Shown: piece by piece, positions 35,094 through 44,677 of the stretch
Numbering within the stretch: the stretch's first letter is position 1
Layout of the letters: each line of letters starts with the position of its first letter
From: Rhodococcus maanshanensis NBRC 100610
GTDB lineage: Bacteria > Actinomycetota > Actinomycetes > Mycobacteriales > Mycobacteriaceae
DNA: 55,414 nucleotides
Reading direction: 5' to 3'
Assembly: GCF_001894865.1 (NCBI RefSeq)
Contig: NZ_BCXA01000051.1
Location: 1 to 55,414, forward strand
The notes under the pieces: model-generated
What the model saw: the letters and a program-made list of their open reading frames with translations, nothing else
The model's database searches: none
Told to the model about the DNA's origin: nothing
Position numbers and translations under genes: made by a program

Positions 35094-36050
35094 TCAGCCG
35101 CGAAAGGTGTCGGTCGCCTCGACCAGGTGATGGGTGATCCCCGGCTCGTTGGCGGCGTGCCCGGCGTCGTCGACGATCACCAGTCGGGCCGACGGCCAGG
35201 CCCGGTGCAGGGCCCACGCGCTGGTCGTCGGGCACACCACGTCGTACCGGCCCTGCACGATCACCGCCGGGATCGTCTCGAGCGCGGCGATGTCCCGGAG
35301 CAACTGGCCTTCCGCGAGGAATCCGTGATTGCGGAAGTAGTGGTTCTCGATCCGCGCGAACGCCAGGGCGAAGCGCGGCTCTGCGCTCTCCTCGACACGC
35401 GCGGGCCTCGGCAGCAGCGAACTGGTGGCGCCCTCCCAGGTGGACCAGGCGACGGCGGCAGCAAGCGCGACGTCGGCGTCGGGGGAGTGCAGCAGGCGGT
35501 GGTACGCCTCGACGAGGTCGCCGCCGCGCTCGGCCTCGGGCACCGGGGCGAGGAAGCCCTCCCACAGGTCGGGGTAGATCGCGCTCGCGCCGCCGTTGTA
35601 GTACCAGTCGATCTCGCTGCGGCGCAGCAGGAACACCCCGCGCAGCACGAGCTCGGTGACCCGGTCCGGGTTGGCCTGCGCGTACGCCAATGCGAGCGTC
35701 GAACCCCAGGAACCGCCGAAGACCTGCCAGCGCTGCACCCCGAGATGGGTGCGCAGGGCCTCGATGTCGGCGATGAGGTGCTGTGTGGTGTTCACCGACA
35801 GGTCCGCGCCGTCGGCGACGTGCGGGGTCGAACGCCCGCAGCCGCGCTGATCGAACAGCACGATCCGGTAGGCGTCGGGGTCGAAGAACCGGCGGTGGTC
35901 CGCGGTGGTGCCGCCGCCGGGCCCGCCGTGCAGGAACACGACGGGCTTGCCGTCGGGATTGCCGCTGACCTCCCAGTAGATGCGCTGCCCGTCGCCGACG
36001 TCGAGGTGCCCGGCGCGGTGCGGCTCGATCTCGGGGTACAGGTCCCGCAT
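35094..36050 (-). CDS. pip: Proline iminopeptidase
   Basis: This 318-residue alpha/beta hydrolase of peptidase family S33 removes N-terminal proline from peptides. It shows the oxyanion region VVFLHGGPGGGTT, RIVLFDQRGCGRSTPH, the nucleophile elbow QVFGGSWGSTLALAYAQ, the acid Asp in IVQGRYDVVCP, and the His in VDDAGHAANEPG. ATG at 36050 is six bases past the stop of the lipoprotein gene, so the two form a unit. Confidence 0.93.
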   Translation of the reverse strand: MRDLYPEIEPHRAGHLDVGDGQRIYWEVSGNPDGKPVVFLHGGPGGGTTADHRRFFDPDAYRIVLFDQRGCGRSTPHVADGADLSVNTTQHLIADIEALRTHLGVQRWQVFGGSWGSTLALAYAQANPDRVTELVLRGVFLLRRSEIDWYYNGGASAIYPDLWEGFLAPVPEAERGGDLVEAYHRLLHSPDADVALAAAVAWSTWEGATSSLLPRPARVEESAEPRFALAFARIENHYFRNHGFLAEGQLLRDIAALETIPAVIVQGRYDVVCPTTSAWALHRAWPSARLVIVDDAGHAANEPGITHHLVEATDTFRG

Positions 36051-36055
36051 CGGTG

Positions 36056-36496
36056 TCAGAACCCGATCAGGCCCGATGCCAGGTCCGGGATCCGCAGCGA
36101 TTCGATCGCCTCGGCGCGCACATCCGGGCACTGCGCCTGGGTGATCGCGTCGATCCGCGCCTTGTTGCCCATCAGCTCGATGACGTTGAGGCCGTTCTGG
36201 GCGGCCCAGGTGCCGACGACCGTGTTCAGCCCGCCCTTGCCGATGGTCGGGGTGTAGGTGCGCCAGCTCTGCAGCTGTGCCTGCATGTCCGAGCACAGCT
36301 GGGCGGCCTGCGCCTCGGTGACGCCGCCTGCGACGACGCCGCCCGGCGCCGGGGCGGCGGAGGTGCCGGGCAGGGTGCCCGTGCCGCCGCTCGGCGCGGG
36401 GGCGGGTGCAGGGGCGTTCTCGGTGGCGCAGCCGCTCGCGAGAGCAACGACAGCAGCGGCTCCGGCGACGGCGGCCGCGAGACGACGATGGAACAT
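36056..36496 (-). CDS. Putative lipoprotein, DUF-type
   Basis: This 146-residue protein has a lipoprotein signal with lipobox LASGC (Cys23), then a Pro/Ala/Gly linker, then a conserved-looking domain (AAQLCSDMQAQLQSWRTYTP, NTVVGTWAAQNGLNVIELMG). It is anchored outside the membrane. No family name can be given. It is expressed just ahead of pip. Confidence 0.78.
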   Translation of the reverse strand: MFHRRLAAAVAGAAAVVALASGCATENAPAPAPAPSGGTGTLPGTSAAPAPGGVVAGGVTEAQAAQLCSDMQAQLQSWRTYTPTIGKGGLNTVVGTWAAQNGLNVIELMGNKARIDAITQAQCPDVRAEAIESLRIPDLASGLIGF

Positions 36497-36526
36497 GTAG
36501 GCACCCTGTCTTTCGGTGAAGTGTGT

Positions 36527-36552
36527 GGCGCGCGCGGGATACCGCGCGCGCC
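36527..36552 (-). terminator. GC hairpin upstream of the lipoprotein gene
   Basis: GGCGCGCGCGG (36527-36537) pairs exactly with CCGCGCGCGCC (36542-36552) around a four-base loop. It may add to the terminator of panB or shape the lipoprotein gene's leader. Confidence 0.5.
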
Positions 36553-36572
36553 GTTGTCATCGAGTGTGCCAT

Positions 36573-36619
36573 CGCGCGACGACAACCCGCCCCGCGAGAG
36601 GGCGGATCGTCGTCGCGCG
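36573..36619 (-). terminator. Strong hairpin just downstream of panB
   Basis: CGCGCGACGAC plus CCCGCCC (36573-36592) pairs with GGGCGG plus GTCGTCGCGCG (36600-36619), interrupted by a small internal loop. It begins 12 bases after the panB stop and probably terminates panB. Confidence 0.7.
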
Positions 36620-36630
36620 TGGAGCAGGCG

Positions 36631-37479
36631 TCAGAAGCTGTGTTCCTCGGCGGGGAAGGTGCCGGACCGGACCTCGGCGGCGTAGGCGGCCGCCGCGCCG
36701 CGCAGGTCGTCGCCGACGGCGGCGAACTTCTTGACGAACTTGGCGGTCTTGCCGCTGGTGTACCCGGCCATGTCCTGCCAGACCAGCACCTGGGCATCGC
36801 ACTCGGAGCCAGCGCCGATGCCGACGGTCGGGATCGTCAGCTTCCTGGTGACCTGCCCGGCGATTTCGGCGGGCACCATCTCCATGACCACGGAGAACGC
36901 GCCGGCCTCCTGCACGGCGATGGCGTCGGCGACGAGCTGCTCGGCGCCGTCGCCGCGGCCCTGCACGCGGAAGCCGCCGAGGCTGTTCACGGACTGCGGG
37001 GTGAACCCGATGTGCGCCATCACCGGGATTCCCGCCGCGGTGATCGCGGCGATCTGCGGGGCGACGCGCTCGCCGCCCTCGAGCTTGACCGCGTGTGCCT
37101 GGCCCTCCTTCATGAACCGGGTGGCGGTGGCCAGTGCCTGCTCGGGGGAGGACTCGTAGCTGCCGAACGGCAGGTCGGCGACGACGAGGGCGTTCGGGGC
37201 GCCGCGGACCACGCCGCGGACCAGGGGGATCAGCTCGTCGATGGTGATCGGCACCGTCGTGTCGTAGCCGTACACGACGTTGGCGGCGGAGTCGCCGACC
37301 AGGAGTACCGGGATGCCGGCCTCCTCGAAGAGCCGCGCGGTCGAGTAGTCGTACGCGGTGAGCATCGCCCAGCGCTCACCCTCGGCCTTCATGGCCTGCA
37401 GGTGATGGGTGCGGATCTTGGTTCGCTTGGCGGCCGGCTGAGCGGGCGCGGAACCGTAGGGCGCAGTGTTATCGGACAT
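36631..37479 (-). CDS. panB: 3-methyl-2-oxobutanoate hydroxymethyltransferase
   Basis: This 282-residue TIM-barrel enzyme adds hydroxymethyl from methylene-THF to ketoisovalerate in pantothenate synthesis. Visible are [20 protein letters not shown], the Mg-binding [38 protein letters not shown] with the conserved [21 protein letters not shown], and [20 protein letters not shown]. Length matches the family. It begins the divergent unit facing the DUF559 gene's end. Confidence 0.96.
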   Translation of the reverse strand: MSDNTAPYGSAPAQPAAKRTKIRTHHLQAMKAEGERWAMLTAYDYSTARLFEEAGIPVLLVGDSAANVVYGYDTTVPITIDELIPLVRGVVRGAPNALVVADLPFGSYESSPEQALATATRFMKEGQAHAVKLEGGERVAPQIAAITAAGIPVMAHIGFTPQSVNSLGGFRVQGRGDGAEQLVADAIAVQEAGAFSVVMEMVPAEIAGQVTRKLTIPTVGIGAGSECDAQVLVWQDMAGYTSGKTAKFVKKFAAVGDDLRGAAAAYAAEVRSGTFPAEEHSF

Positions 37480-37616
37480 CAGTGTCCCTTTCGTGCCTCG
37501 AGGCCCAGTGCGGGTCCCCGGGTTGTGGGTGATGACGTAGCTCAGTCTGCCACCGGCCGATCACCCCGAGAACAGGCGGTGACGTGCAATTGGTCACACC
37601 GGCCGTGGTCGATTGT

Positions 37617-37655
37617 GGGAAGGATCGGCCCCGCATTCCGGGGCCGATCCTTCCC
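37617..37655. repeat. Perfect hairpin element, copy 1, next to the DUF559 gene
   Basis: GGGAAGGATCGGCCCCG (37617-37633) is the exact reverse complement of the 17 bases at 37639-37655, around loop CATTC. It ends eight bases from the DUF559 stop. A near-identical copy lies in inverted orientation at 38588-38630, on the other side of that gene. No T run follows. Confidence 0.9.
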
Positions 37656-37662
37656 GCATTGG

Positions 37663-38538
37663 TTACGAGCGGCTGCCGAGTGCCGAGACGATCTGCTGCA
37701 GGACGGAATCCGGGTCGTGTCGAAGCTGGTGCCAGGTGAAGCGCAGCACGTGCCAGCCGGCGTTGACCAGGATGTTCTGTCGCCGGGCATCGTTGTTGAA
37801 CCGGGCCACGTCGCGGTGCCAGGCCCACCCGTCCACTTCGATCGCAACGCGGCTGCGTACGAACGCCACATCGATCTCGTAGCCACAGCTGGTGACGTGG
37901 GTACTCCAGCCGGTCAGTTCCGAGCCCCGCAGCAACCGCAGCAGCATTCGCTCGGCTTCCGACGCGCCGCCCTCGCCTGCCGAGCGGAGCAGCCGGGTGG
38001 CCGCGGCGGTGCCGAACCGTCCGCTGTTTCGCTCGTGCACTGCCTCCAGGATCGCGAGGGTCGTGTGCCGTTGCAGCGCTCGGTCCATCAATGCCGATCC
38101 GTCCCGGAGCTCGACGGCGGCCTCCAGGACGGTCAGCGGGAGCTCGGTGATGCGCAGGCCGCGAACTGTGCCGATATCGCTCCAGTGCAGGTCGCGCCGC
38201 CGGATGCGGATCCGATCCCGGTTCTTGACGGCGCGGGCGCGGGGGATCGTGACCAGGTCGTCGGCGGGAGGTCGGTCGGTGAGACCGAGCCACCAGGCCG
38301 CGCTGGTTCCGCTCGCCACGGCGTCCGGTCCGGCGGCGAACACCGACGCGCGCAACCGCGCCGCCCGAGTGAGCTGCCGGTCGGACCGTAGGTAGACGCC
38401 CCGGTACAGACGACGCCACTGACCGGTGCTGACCCGGCGGTCGACGGCTGTCGTGCTCATGCCCGCCGACCGCGCCTGCCCCAGGGTGATGACGCCGTCC
38501 TGGTTTGCCATCACGGCGTGCACGGCGATCGGAGTCAT
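37663..38538 (-). CDS. AbiEi-type winged-helix plus DUF559 (Vsr-like) nuclease protein
   Basis: This 291-residue protein has two parts. The N-terminal AbiEi-type antitoxin domain reads VITLGQARSAGMSTTAVDRR, then RLYRGVYL. The C-terminal DUF559 domain, of the very-short-patch-repair endonuclease fold, has the catalytic-type residues in GYEIDVAFVRSRVAIEVDGW followed by AWHRDVARFNNDARRQNILV and HVLRFTWHQL. The Asp, the ExDG and the His are kept. The gene stands alone between panB and the Hip1-like gene and is bracketed by two inverted hairpin copies, as if it were one unit. ATG at 38538 is used; a later ATG is possible. Confidence 0.85.
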   Translation of the reverse strand: MTPIAVHAVMANQDGVITLGQARSAGMSTTAVDRRVSTGQWRRLYRGVYLRSDRQLTRAARLRASVFAAGPDAVASGTSAAWWLGLTDRPPADDLVTIPRARAVKNRDRIRIRRRDLHWSDIGTVRGLRITELPLTVLEAAVELRDGSALMDRALQRHTTLAILEAVHERNSGRFGTAAATRLLRSAGEGGASEAERMLLRLLRGSELTGWSTHVTSCGYEIDVAFVRSRVAIEVDGWAWHRDVARFNNDARRQNILVNAGWHVLRFTWHQLRHDPDSVLQQIVSALGSRS

Positions 38539-38587
38539 GTCGTCTTGGACGTCGGCCGGACCGCCTCGCGTTCCAACCGACGCGCAG

Positions 38588-38630
38588 TTCGGCAGGATCG
38601 GCCCCGGAATGCGGGGTCGATCCTGCCGAA
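38588..38630. repeat. Near-perfect hairpin element, copy 2, inverted relative to copy 1
   Basis: TTCGGCAGGATCGGCCCCG (38588-38606) pairs with 38612-38630 at 18 of 19 positions, around loop GAATG. The core GGATCGGCCCCG and the loop (reverse complement of CATTC) match copy 1 in inverted orientation. It lies 50 bases upstream of the DUF559 start and 47 bases before the Hip1-like gene. Confidence 0.9.
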
Positions 38631-38676
38631 AGAGCGCGGACCGGCCCGTTTCGGGGCCCGTGGCACCATCGATGGC

Positions 38677-40251
38677 ATGCCGATATCGCGCCGAGTCCCT
38701 GTCGCCCTGGCCGTGGGAGCGCTCGTCGCAGCCATGGCCGCCGGATGCGGGAGCGTGGTCGACGGGGCCGCCAAGGGTGAGCCCGCAGGCGGGGCTGCGG
38801 GCGACTTCGGTCCCGGTGCGGGCACGGTGCCCGCGGGCTTGGAGGCGTTCTACACGCAGACCCCGCAGTGGGAGTCCTGTGAGCGCTACAGCACCGACGG
38901 GATGCCGCTGTCCAGCAGGATCGAGTGCGCCGAGATCACCGTGCCGGTGGACTACGCGGACCCGTCGGGCGACACCGCCAAGATCGCGATCTCCCGGAGC
39001 CAGGCGACCGGCTCGAAGATCGGTTCCGTGCTGGTCAACCCAGGCGGTCCCGGCGCCTCCGGCTTGTCGATGGCGACCGAGGGCTCGGGCACCGCGTTGG
39101 GCGAACGGTTCGACGTGATCGGGTTCGACCCGCGCGGGATCGGTGCGTCGACACCGCAGGTGCGCTGCCTGACGCCCGCAGAGAACGACGAGAAGCGCGC
39201 GGATCCCGGCGTGGACATGAGCCCGGAGGGGATCGCCAGGACCGAGGCGAAGAACGCCGACTACGCGCGCAAGTGCGCCGAGCGGACCGGCGCCGAGTTC
39301 CTCGAGCACGTCGGCACCCGCGAGGTGGTTCGGGACATGGACGTGATCCGGTCGGTGCTCGGCGACGAGAAGCTCAGCTATCTCGGGTACTCCTACGGCA
39401 CCCGGCTCGGCTCGAGCTACGCCGAGACGTTCCCCGCGAACGTGCGCGCGATGGTGCTCGACGGTGCGCTCGACCCGAACCAGGATCCGGTCGAGGAGGT
39501 GGTGCTGCAGGCGGCCGGCTTCCAGACGGCGTTCGACGCGTTCGCGGCGGACTGCGCGGCGTCGGACGACTGCCCGCTCGGCACCGACCCGGCCCGGTTC
39601 ACCGCGAGGTTCCAGGAGCTGGTCGATCCGCTGGTGGACAAGCCGGCGGACACCACCGATCCAAGGGGCCTCGGCTACCGGGACGCGATCACCGGGGTCC
39701 AGCAGGCGCTGTACTCGCAGAACCTGTGGGGGGCGCTGCGCGGAGGGCTCAGCTCGCTGGCCGACGGCCACGGCGACACCCTCCTGCAGCTGGCCGACAC
39801 GTACGAGGGTCGCCAGGCGGACGGCAGTTACAGCAACATCGATGACGTGTTCAACGCGGTTCGGTGCGTCGACGACCCGCCGGTCACCGATCGGGCCGAG
39901 GCCGGCGCGGCGGACACCGAGTTCCGGCGGGCCGCCCCGTTCCTCGACGACGGCCGCGGCACGGGCAATGCCCCGCTGGACACCTGCGCCTTCTGGCCGG
40001 TGCCCAGCTCGGGGGCCCCGCACACGATCGATGCGCCGGGCCTGCCGCCCCTCGTCGTGATCTCGACGACCGAGGATCCCGCCACGCCGTACCAGGCCGG
40101 AGTGGAGCTGGCCAAGCAGCTCGGGGCCTCGCTGATCACGTACCGGGGGACCCAGCACACCGTCGCGATGAGCGGCGTCTCCTGCGTCGACGACCCCGTC
40201 GTCGAGTACCTCACCGAGCTGACCGAACCCCAGCCCGACCTCACGTGTTAG
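38677..40251 (+). CDS. Hip1/CaeA-like serine hydrolase lipoprotein
   Basis: This 524-residue alpha/beta hydrolase has a lipoprotein signal (MAAGCGS lipobox). Motifs are VLVNPGGPGASGLSMATEG, VIGFDPRGIGAS, the nucleophile elbow YLGYSYGTRLGSSYAETFP, and a C-terminal TAP-like segment (VVISTTEDPATPYQAGVELA, then RGTQHTVA with the catalytic His). It is anchored at the cell surface. It matches Rv2224c/Rv2223c by position and family; M. tuberculosis has two such genes side by side, here there is one. Confidence 0.9.
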   Translation: MPISRRVPVALAVGALVAAMAAGCGSVVDGAAKGEPAGGAAGDFGPGAGTVPAGLEAFYTQTPQWESCERYSTDGMPLSSRIECAEITVPVDYADPSGDTAKIAISRSQATGSKIGSVLVNPGGPGASGLSMATEGSGTALGERFDVIGFDPRGIGASTPQVRCLTPAENDEKRADPGVDMSPEGIARTEAKNADYARKCAERTGAEFLEHVGTREVVRDMDVIRSVLGDEKLSYLGYSYGTRLGSSYAETFPANVRAMVLDGALDPNQDPVEEVVLQAAGFQTAFDAFAADCAASDDCPLGTDPARFTARFQELVDPLVDKPADTTDPRGLGYRDAITGVQQALYSQNLWGALRGGLSSLADGHGDTLLQLADTYEGRQADGSYSNIDDVFNAVRCVDDPPVTDRAEAGAADTEFRRAAPFLDDGRGTGNAPLDTCAFWPVPSSGAPHTIDAPGLPPLVVISTTEDPATPYQAGVELAKQLGASLITYRGTQHTVAMSGVSCVDDPVVEYLTELTEPQPDLTC

Positions 40252-40283
40252 TAACCGATTTCACGATGTAACACAGATTTAAC
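40251..40283 (+). promoter_or_regulatory. Weak GlnR-like boxes upstream of glnA2
   Basis: GTAAC at 40251-40255 and 40268-40272, the latter followed by six bases and TTAAC (40279-40283), resemble the GTnAC-N6-GnAAC pattern of GlnR sites. The match is partial. It is supported mostly by the good box before glnA1. Confidence 0.35.
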
Positions 40284-40306
40284 GGACTTTGCCTACTCTC
40301 GCGGAC

Positions 40307-41647
40307 ATGGATCGCCAAAAGGAATTCGTGCTCCGCACCCTCGAAGAGCGCGACATCCGTTTTGTCCGACTGTGGTTCACCGATGTGCTCGGCTACCTGA
40401 AGTCGGTGGCGATCGCCCCGGCCGAGCTCGAGGGTGCCTTCAGCGAGGGCATCGGGTTCGACGGCTCGGCCATCGAGGGCTTCTCGCGGGTCTCGGAGGC
40501 GGACACCGTCGCCAAGCCGGATCCGTCGACGTTCCAGATCCTGCCGTGGGCGCACAAGGACGGCGCCCAGCACTCGGCGCGCATGTTCTGCGACATCGCG
40601 ATGCCGGACGGGACCCCGTCGTGGGCCGACCCCCGCCACGTGCTGCGCCGACAGCTGAGCAAGGCGAGCGACCTCGGGTTCAGCTGCTACGTGCACCCCG
40701 AGATCGAGTTCTTCCTGCTCGAGAACGGCCCCGTCGACGGCACCCCGCCGGTGCCCGCGGACAGCGGCGGCTACTTCGACCAGGCCGTGCACGACTCGGC
40801 GCCGAACTTCCGCAGGCACGCCATCGACGCGCTCGAGTCGATGGGCATCTCGGTCGAGTTCAGCCATCACGAGGCCGCGCCAGGGCAGCAGGAGATCGAC
40901 CTGCGTTACGCCGACGCACTGTCGATGGCCGACAACGTGATGACCTTCCGCTACATCGTGAAGGAGGTCGCGATCAACGAGGGCGTTCGCGCGACCTTCA
41001 TGCCCAAGCCGTTCAGCGATCAGGCCGGGTCGGCCATGCACACCCACATGAGCCTGTTCGAGGGCGAGAACAACGCCTTCCACAACCCGGATGACCCGAT
41101 GCAGCTCTCGGACACCGGCAAGGCGTTCATCGCGGGCATCCTCGAGCACGCCAACGAGATCAGCGCGGTGACCAACCAGTGGGTGAACTCCTACAAGCGG
41201 CTGATCCACGGCGGCGAGGCCCCGACCGCCGCGTCCTGGGGACCGTCGAACCGCTCGGCCCTGATCCGGGTGCCGATGTACACGCCGAACAAGGCGTCGT
41301 CGCGCCGCGTCGAGATCCGCAGCCCAGACTCGGCCTGCAACCCGTATCTCACCTTCGCGGTGCTGCTCGCCGCCGGACTCCGTGGCATCGAGAAGGGCTA
41401 CGAGCTGCCGCCCGAGGCCGAGGACGACGTCTGGTCGCTGACCTCGGCGGAGCGCAGGGCGATGGGCTACAAGGAGCTGCCGAGCAGCCTCGACACCGCG
41501 CTGCGCGAGATGGAGCGCTCGGAGCTGGTGGCCGAGGCCCTCGGCGAGCACGTGTTCGATTTCTTCCTGCGCAACAAGCGGCGCGAGTGGGAGGAGTATC
41601 GCAGCCAGGTGACCCCGTTCGAGATCAAGACCTACCTGGGTCTGTAA
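40307..41647 (+). CDS. glnA2: Glutamine synthetase GlnA2 (type I)
   Basis: This 446-residue glutamine synthetase family enzyme lacks the long C-terminal region of GlnA1. Segments: FTDVLGYLKSVAIAPAELEG, GIGFDGSAIEGF, CYVHPEIEFFLLE with metal Glu, HHEAAPGQQEIDLRYADAL, AGSAMHTHMSLFEG, VPMYTPNKASSRRVEIRSPD. It forms a transcription unit with glnE, six bases downstream. Length equals mycobacterial GlnA2. It could act on glutamate or polyamines; which one is not clear from sequence. Confidence 0.93.
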   Translation: MDRQKEFVLRTLEERDIRFVRLWFTDVLGYLKSVAIAPAELEGAFSEGIGFDGSAIEGFSRVSEADTVAKPDPSTFQILPWAHKDGAQHSARMFCDIAMPDGTPSWADPRHVLRRQLSKASDLGFSCYVHPEIEFFLLENGPVDGTPPVPADSGGYFDQAVHDSAPNFRRHAIDALESMGISVEFSHHEAAPGQQEIDLRYADALSMADNVMTFRYIVKEVAINEGVRATFMPKPFSDQAGSAMHTHMSLFEGENNAFHNPDDPMQLSDTGKAFIAGILEHANEISAVTNQWVNSYKRLIHGGEAPTAASWGPSNRSALIRVPMYTPNKASSRRVEIRSPDSACNPYLTFAVLLAAGLRGIEKGYELPPEAEDDVWSLTSAERRAMGYKELPSSLDTALREMERSELVAEALGEHVFDFFLRNKRREWEEYRSQVTPFEIKTYLGL

Positions 41648-41653
41648 GCGCAG

Positions 41654-44600
41654 ATGGTCAAGCCGCCTACCGCCCGTTCCACCATCCCCAGCGTCGGCCG
41701 TCTCGGCCTCGTCGAGCCGACCGCGGGGGACGAGCTCGCCCACCTCGACTGGGCCAACCCGGAGAGCCTGGAGCTGCTCTGGGCGCTCTCGCGCGCCGCG
41801 AATGCCGACCTGGCACTGCGCACCCTGGTCCGTGTGAAGGACGGTCTCGGTGACGGGTGGGCCGAGCTCGATGCCGAACTCCGCACCGATACGGCCTTGC
41901 GGGGCAAACTGTTCGGGTTGATCGGTGCATCCAGCGCGTTCGGTGACCACCTCGTCGCCGACCCGTCCGGGTGGAAGCTGCTGGCGGGGGAGTCCCAGCT
42001 GCCGAGCCGAGACGAGCTCACCGACGAGCTGCTGGCCAGCGTGCAGGCCACCCCCGACGGCAGCGCGTCCGAGACCAACCTGGTGTACCGGGCGGGGATC
42101 ACCGGACCCGCCGCGATCGCCGCGCTGCGCAAGACCTACCGCGACCAGCTGATGGTGCTGGCGGCCGCCGACCTGGCGGCCACCGTCGAGAACGAGCCCG
42201 TCTTGCCGTACCAGACGGTCGGGCGACAGCTCTCCGACATGGCCGACGCCGCGCTCACGGGGGCGCTCGCTGTCGCGGTCGCGGAGATCTATCCCGACGG
42301 GCCGTGTCCGGCCCGGCTCGCCGTGATCGCGATGGGCAAATGCGGTGCGCGCGAACTGAACTACGTCAGCGATGTCGACGTGGTGTTCGTCGCGGAGCCC
42401 TCGGATGCGTCCACCAGCCGGCTCGCGGGCGAGCTGATGCGGGTGGGTTCGGCCGCCTTCTTCGAGGTCGACGCGGCGTTGCGGCCCGAGGGCAAGCGCG
42501 GCGAGCTGGTGCGTACCCTCGACTCGCACATCGCGTACTACAAGCGCTGGGCCAAGACCTGGGAGTTCCAGGCGCTGCTCAAGGCGCGACCGGCGACCGG
42601 CGACCTCGGCCTCGGCGAACGCTACGTCGACGCGCTGAACCCGATGGTGTGGACGGCCTCGGAGCGCGAGGATTTCGTCGTCGACCTGCAGGCCATGCGC
42701 CGTCGGGTCGAGGAGATGGTGCCGCCGGAGCTGCGCGAGCGGGAGATCAAGCTCGGCCGTGGCAGTCTGCGCGACGTCGAGTTCGCGGTGCAGTTGTTGC
42801 AGCTGGTGCACGGGCGCGCGGACGAGTCGCTGCACGTGAAGAGCACCGTCGACGCGCTGACCGCCCTCGCGGCCGGCGGCTATGTCGGGCGCGACGACGC
42901 CGCGAATCTCGCTGCGTCGTACGAGTTCCTGCGCTTGATCGAGCACCGGCTGCAGTTGCAGAAGCTCAAGCGAACCCACACGCTGCCGCCCGCGCACGAC
43001 GAGGAGGCGCTGCGCTGGCTCGCCCGCGCCGCGCACATGCGTCCGGACGGCCAGCGGGACGCGCTCGGCGTGCTCAATGCCGAGGTCAAGCGCAACGCGC
43101 ACCGGATCCGTCGCCTGCACGCCAAGCTCTTCTACCGCCCGCTGCTGGAATCGGTTGCCCGGCTGGACAAGGACGCGATCCGGTTGAGCCCGGACGCGGC
43201 GACGCGTCAGCTCGCGGCGCTCGGCTACACCGCGCCCGAGAACGCCCTCGGTCACCTGAAGGCGTTGACCGGCGGCGCATCGCGCAAGGGGCGGATCCAG
43301 GCCCTGCTGCTGCCGACGCTGCTCGAATGGCTCAGCGACACCCCGGATCCCGACGCCGGACTACTCGCCTACCGCAGGCTGTCCGAGGCCATGCTGGAGC
43401 AGGACTGGTTCCTTCGGGTCCTGCGTGACGAGGGCGCGGTGGCCCAGCGCCTGATGATCGTGCTCGGGTCGTCCGCGTACATCCCGGACCTGCTGATCAA
43501 GGCCCCGGACGTGCTGCGGCTGTTCGCCGATGGGCCGGCGGGCCCCCGGCTGCTCGACATCGACCCGGACGAGGTCGCCCGCGGGATCCTGTCTTCCTCT
43601 GCGCGCTATGACGACCCGGCGCGTGCTGTCGGTGCCGCCCGCTCGCTGCGCAGGCACGAGCTGGCGCGGGTGGCGTCGGCCGACGTGCTGGGAATGCTCG
43701 ACGTCCCGCAGGTGTGTCGCGCCCTGTCCTCGGTGTGGGCGGCCGTGCTCGGTGCCGCGCTCGACGCGGTGATCCGGGCCAGCGAGGCCGAACTGGGCGG
43801 ACCGGCACCCGCGTCGTTCGCGGTGATCGGGATGGGCAGGCTCGGCGGCGGGGAGCTCGGTTACGGCTCGGACGCGGACGTGCTGTTCGTCTGCGAGCCC
43901 AGGCCGGGCGAGGACGAGGTCCGGGCGGTCAAGTGGGCCAACAGCATCGCGGATCGGGTGCAGAAGCTGCTCGGCGCGCCGAGCACGGACCCGCCGCTCG
44001 AGGTGGACACCGGCCTGCGCCCGGAGGGCCGCAACGGTCCGCTGGTGCGGACGCTGGCGTCGTACGAGGCGTACTACCGACAGTGGGCGCAGGCCTGGGA
44101 GATCCAGGCGCTGCTGCGCGCGCACACCGCCGCGGGCGACCCGGATCTCGCACTGCGGTTCCTGCACATGATCGACCAGACCCGGTACCCGGAGGGCGGG
44201 GTCTCCGAACAGGCGGTCCGCGAGATCCGGCGGATCAAGGCCAGGGTCGACTCCGAGCGGTTGCCGCGCGGCGCCGACCCGGCCACCCACACCAAGCTCG
44301 GACGCGGCGGGCTCGCCGACGTGGAGTGGACGGTCCAGCTGATCCAGCTCCGGCACGCCCACGATGTGCCCGCCCTGCACAACACCTCGACCCTGCAGAC
44401 GCTGGATGCGATCGGCGCCGCGGAACTGATGAGCGAGACGGACATCGAGCTGTTGCGCGAGGCCTGGCTCACGGCGACCAAGGCCCGCAACGCCCTGGTC
44501 CTGGTGCGCGGCAAACCAACCGATCAGCTGCCGGGACCTGGCCGGGTTCTGTCCGCGGTCGCGGCGGTCGCCGGCTGGGACTCCGGCGACGCCGGGGAGT

Positions 44601-44668
44601 TCCTGGACAACTACCTGCGCGTCACGCGCCGGGCGAAGGCCGTGGTGGAGCACACCTTCGGCGCCTGA
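41654..44668 (+). CDS. glnE: Glutamine synthetase adenylyltransferase/deadenylase
   Basis: This 1004-residue enzyme switches GlnA by adding or removing AMP. Two nucleotidyltransferase domains are visible. The N-terminal deadenylase half has [21 protein letters not shown]-type residues (in two blocks, [20 protein letters not shown] and VVFVAEP). The C-terminal adenylyltransferase half has [20 protein letters not shown] then LFVCEP. Each is followed by a GlnD-UR_UTase-like helical domain ([40 protein letters not shown]). Its target GlnA1 is encoded 3.8 kb away. Confidence 0.95.
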   Translation: MVKPPTARSTIPSVGRLGLVEPTAGDELAHLDWANPESLELLWALSRAANADLALRTLVRVKDGLGDGWAELDAELRTDTALRGKLFGLIGASSAFGDHLVADPSGWKLLAGESQLPSRDELTDELLASVQATPDGSASETNLVYRAGITGPAAIAALRKTYRDQLMVLAAADLAATVENEPVLPYQTVGRQLSDMADAALTGALAVAVAEIYPDGPCPARLAVIAMGKCGARELNYVSDVDVVFVAEPSDASTSRLAGELMRVGSAAFFEVDAALRPEGKRGELVRTLDSHIAYYKRWAKTWEFQALLKARPATGDLGLGERYVDALNPMVWTASEREDFVVDLQAMRRRVEEMVPPELREREIKLGRGSLRDVEFAVQLLQLVHGRADESLHVKSTVDALTALAAGGYVGRDDAANLAASYEFLRLIEHRLQLQKLKRTHTLPPAHDEEALRWLARAAHMRPDGQRDALGVLNAEVKRNAHRIRRLHAKLFYRPLLESVARLDKDAIRLSPDAATRQLAALGYTAPENALGHLKALTGGASRKGRIQALLLPTLLEWLSDTPDPDAGLLAYRRLSEAMLEQDWFLRVLRDEGAVAQRLMIVLGSSAYIPDLLIKAPDVLRLFADGPAGPRLLDIDPDEVARGILSSSARYDDPARAVGAARSLRRHELARVASADVLGMLDVPQVCRALSSVWAAVLGAALDAVIRASEAELGGPAPASFAVIGMGRLGGGELGYGSDADVLFVCEPRPGEDEVRAVKWANSIADRVQKLLGAPSTDPPLEVDTGLRPEGRNGPLVRTLASYEAYYRQWAQAWEIQALLRAHTAAGDPDLALRFLHMIDQTRYPEGGVSEQAVREIRRIKARVDSERLPRGADPATHTKLGRGGLADVEWTVQLIQLRHAHDVPALHNTSTLQTLDAIGAAELMSETDIELLREAWLTATKARNALVLVRGKPTDQLPGPGRVLSAVAAVAGWDSGDAGEFLDNYLRVTRRAKAVVEHTFGA

Positions 44669-44677
44669 CCGCGGATC

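Noticed and set aside
37663-40158. Minus-strand frame extending the DUF559 protein to over 800 residues
   Set aside because: The extension crosses the hairpin at 38588-38630 and runs antisense to the Hip1-like gene. The AbiEi/DUF559 domains are complete from the ATG at 38538.
40241-43255. A 3-kb open frame on the minus strand across glnA2 and glnE
   Set aside because: Both real genes on the plus strand have complete motifs. The minus-strand frame only mirrors their third-position GC bias.
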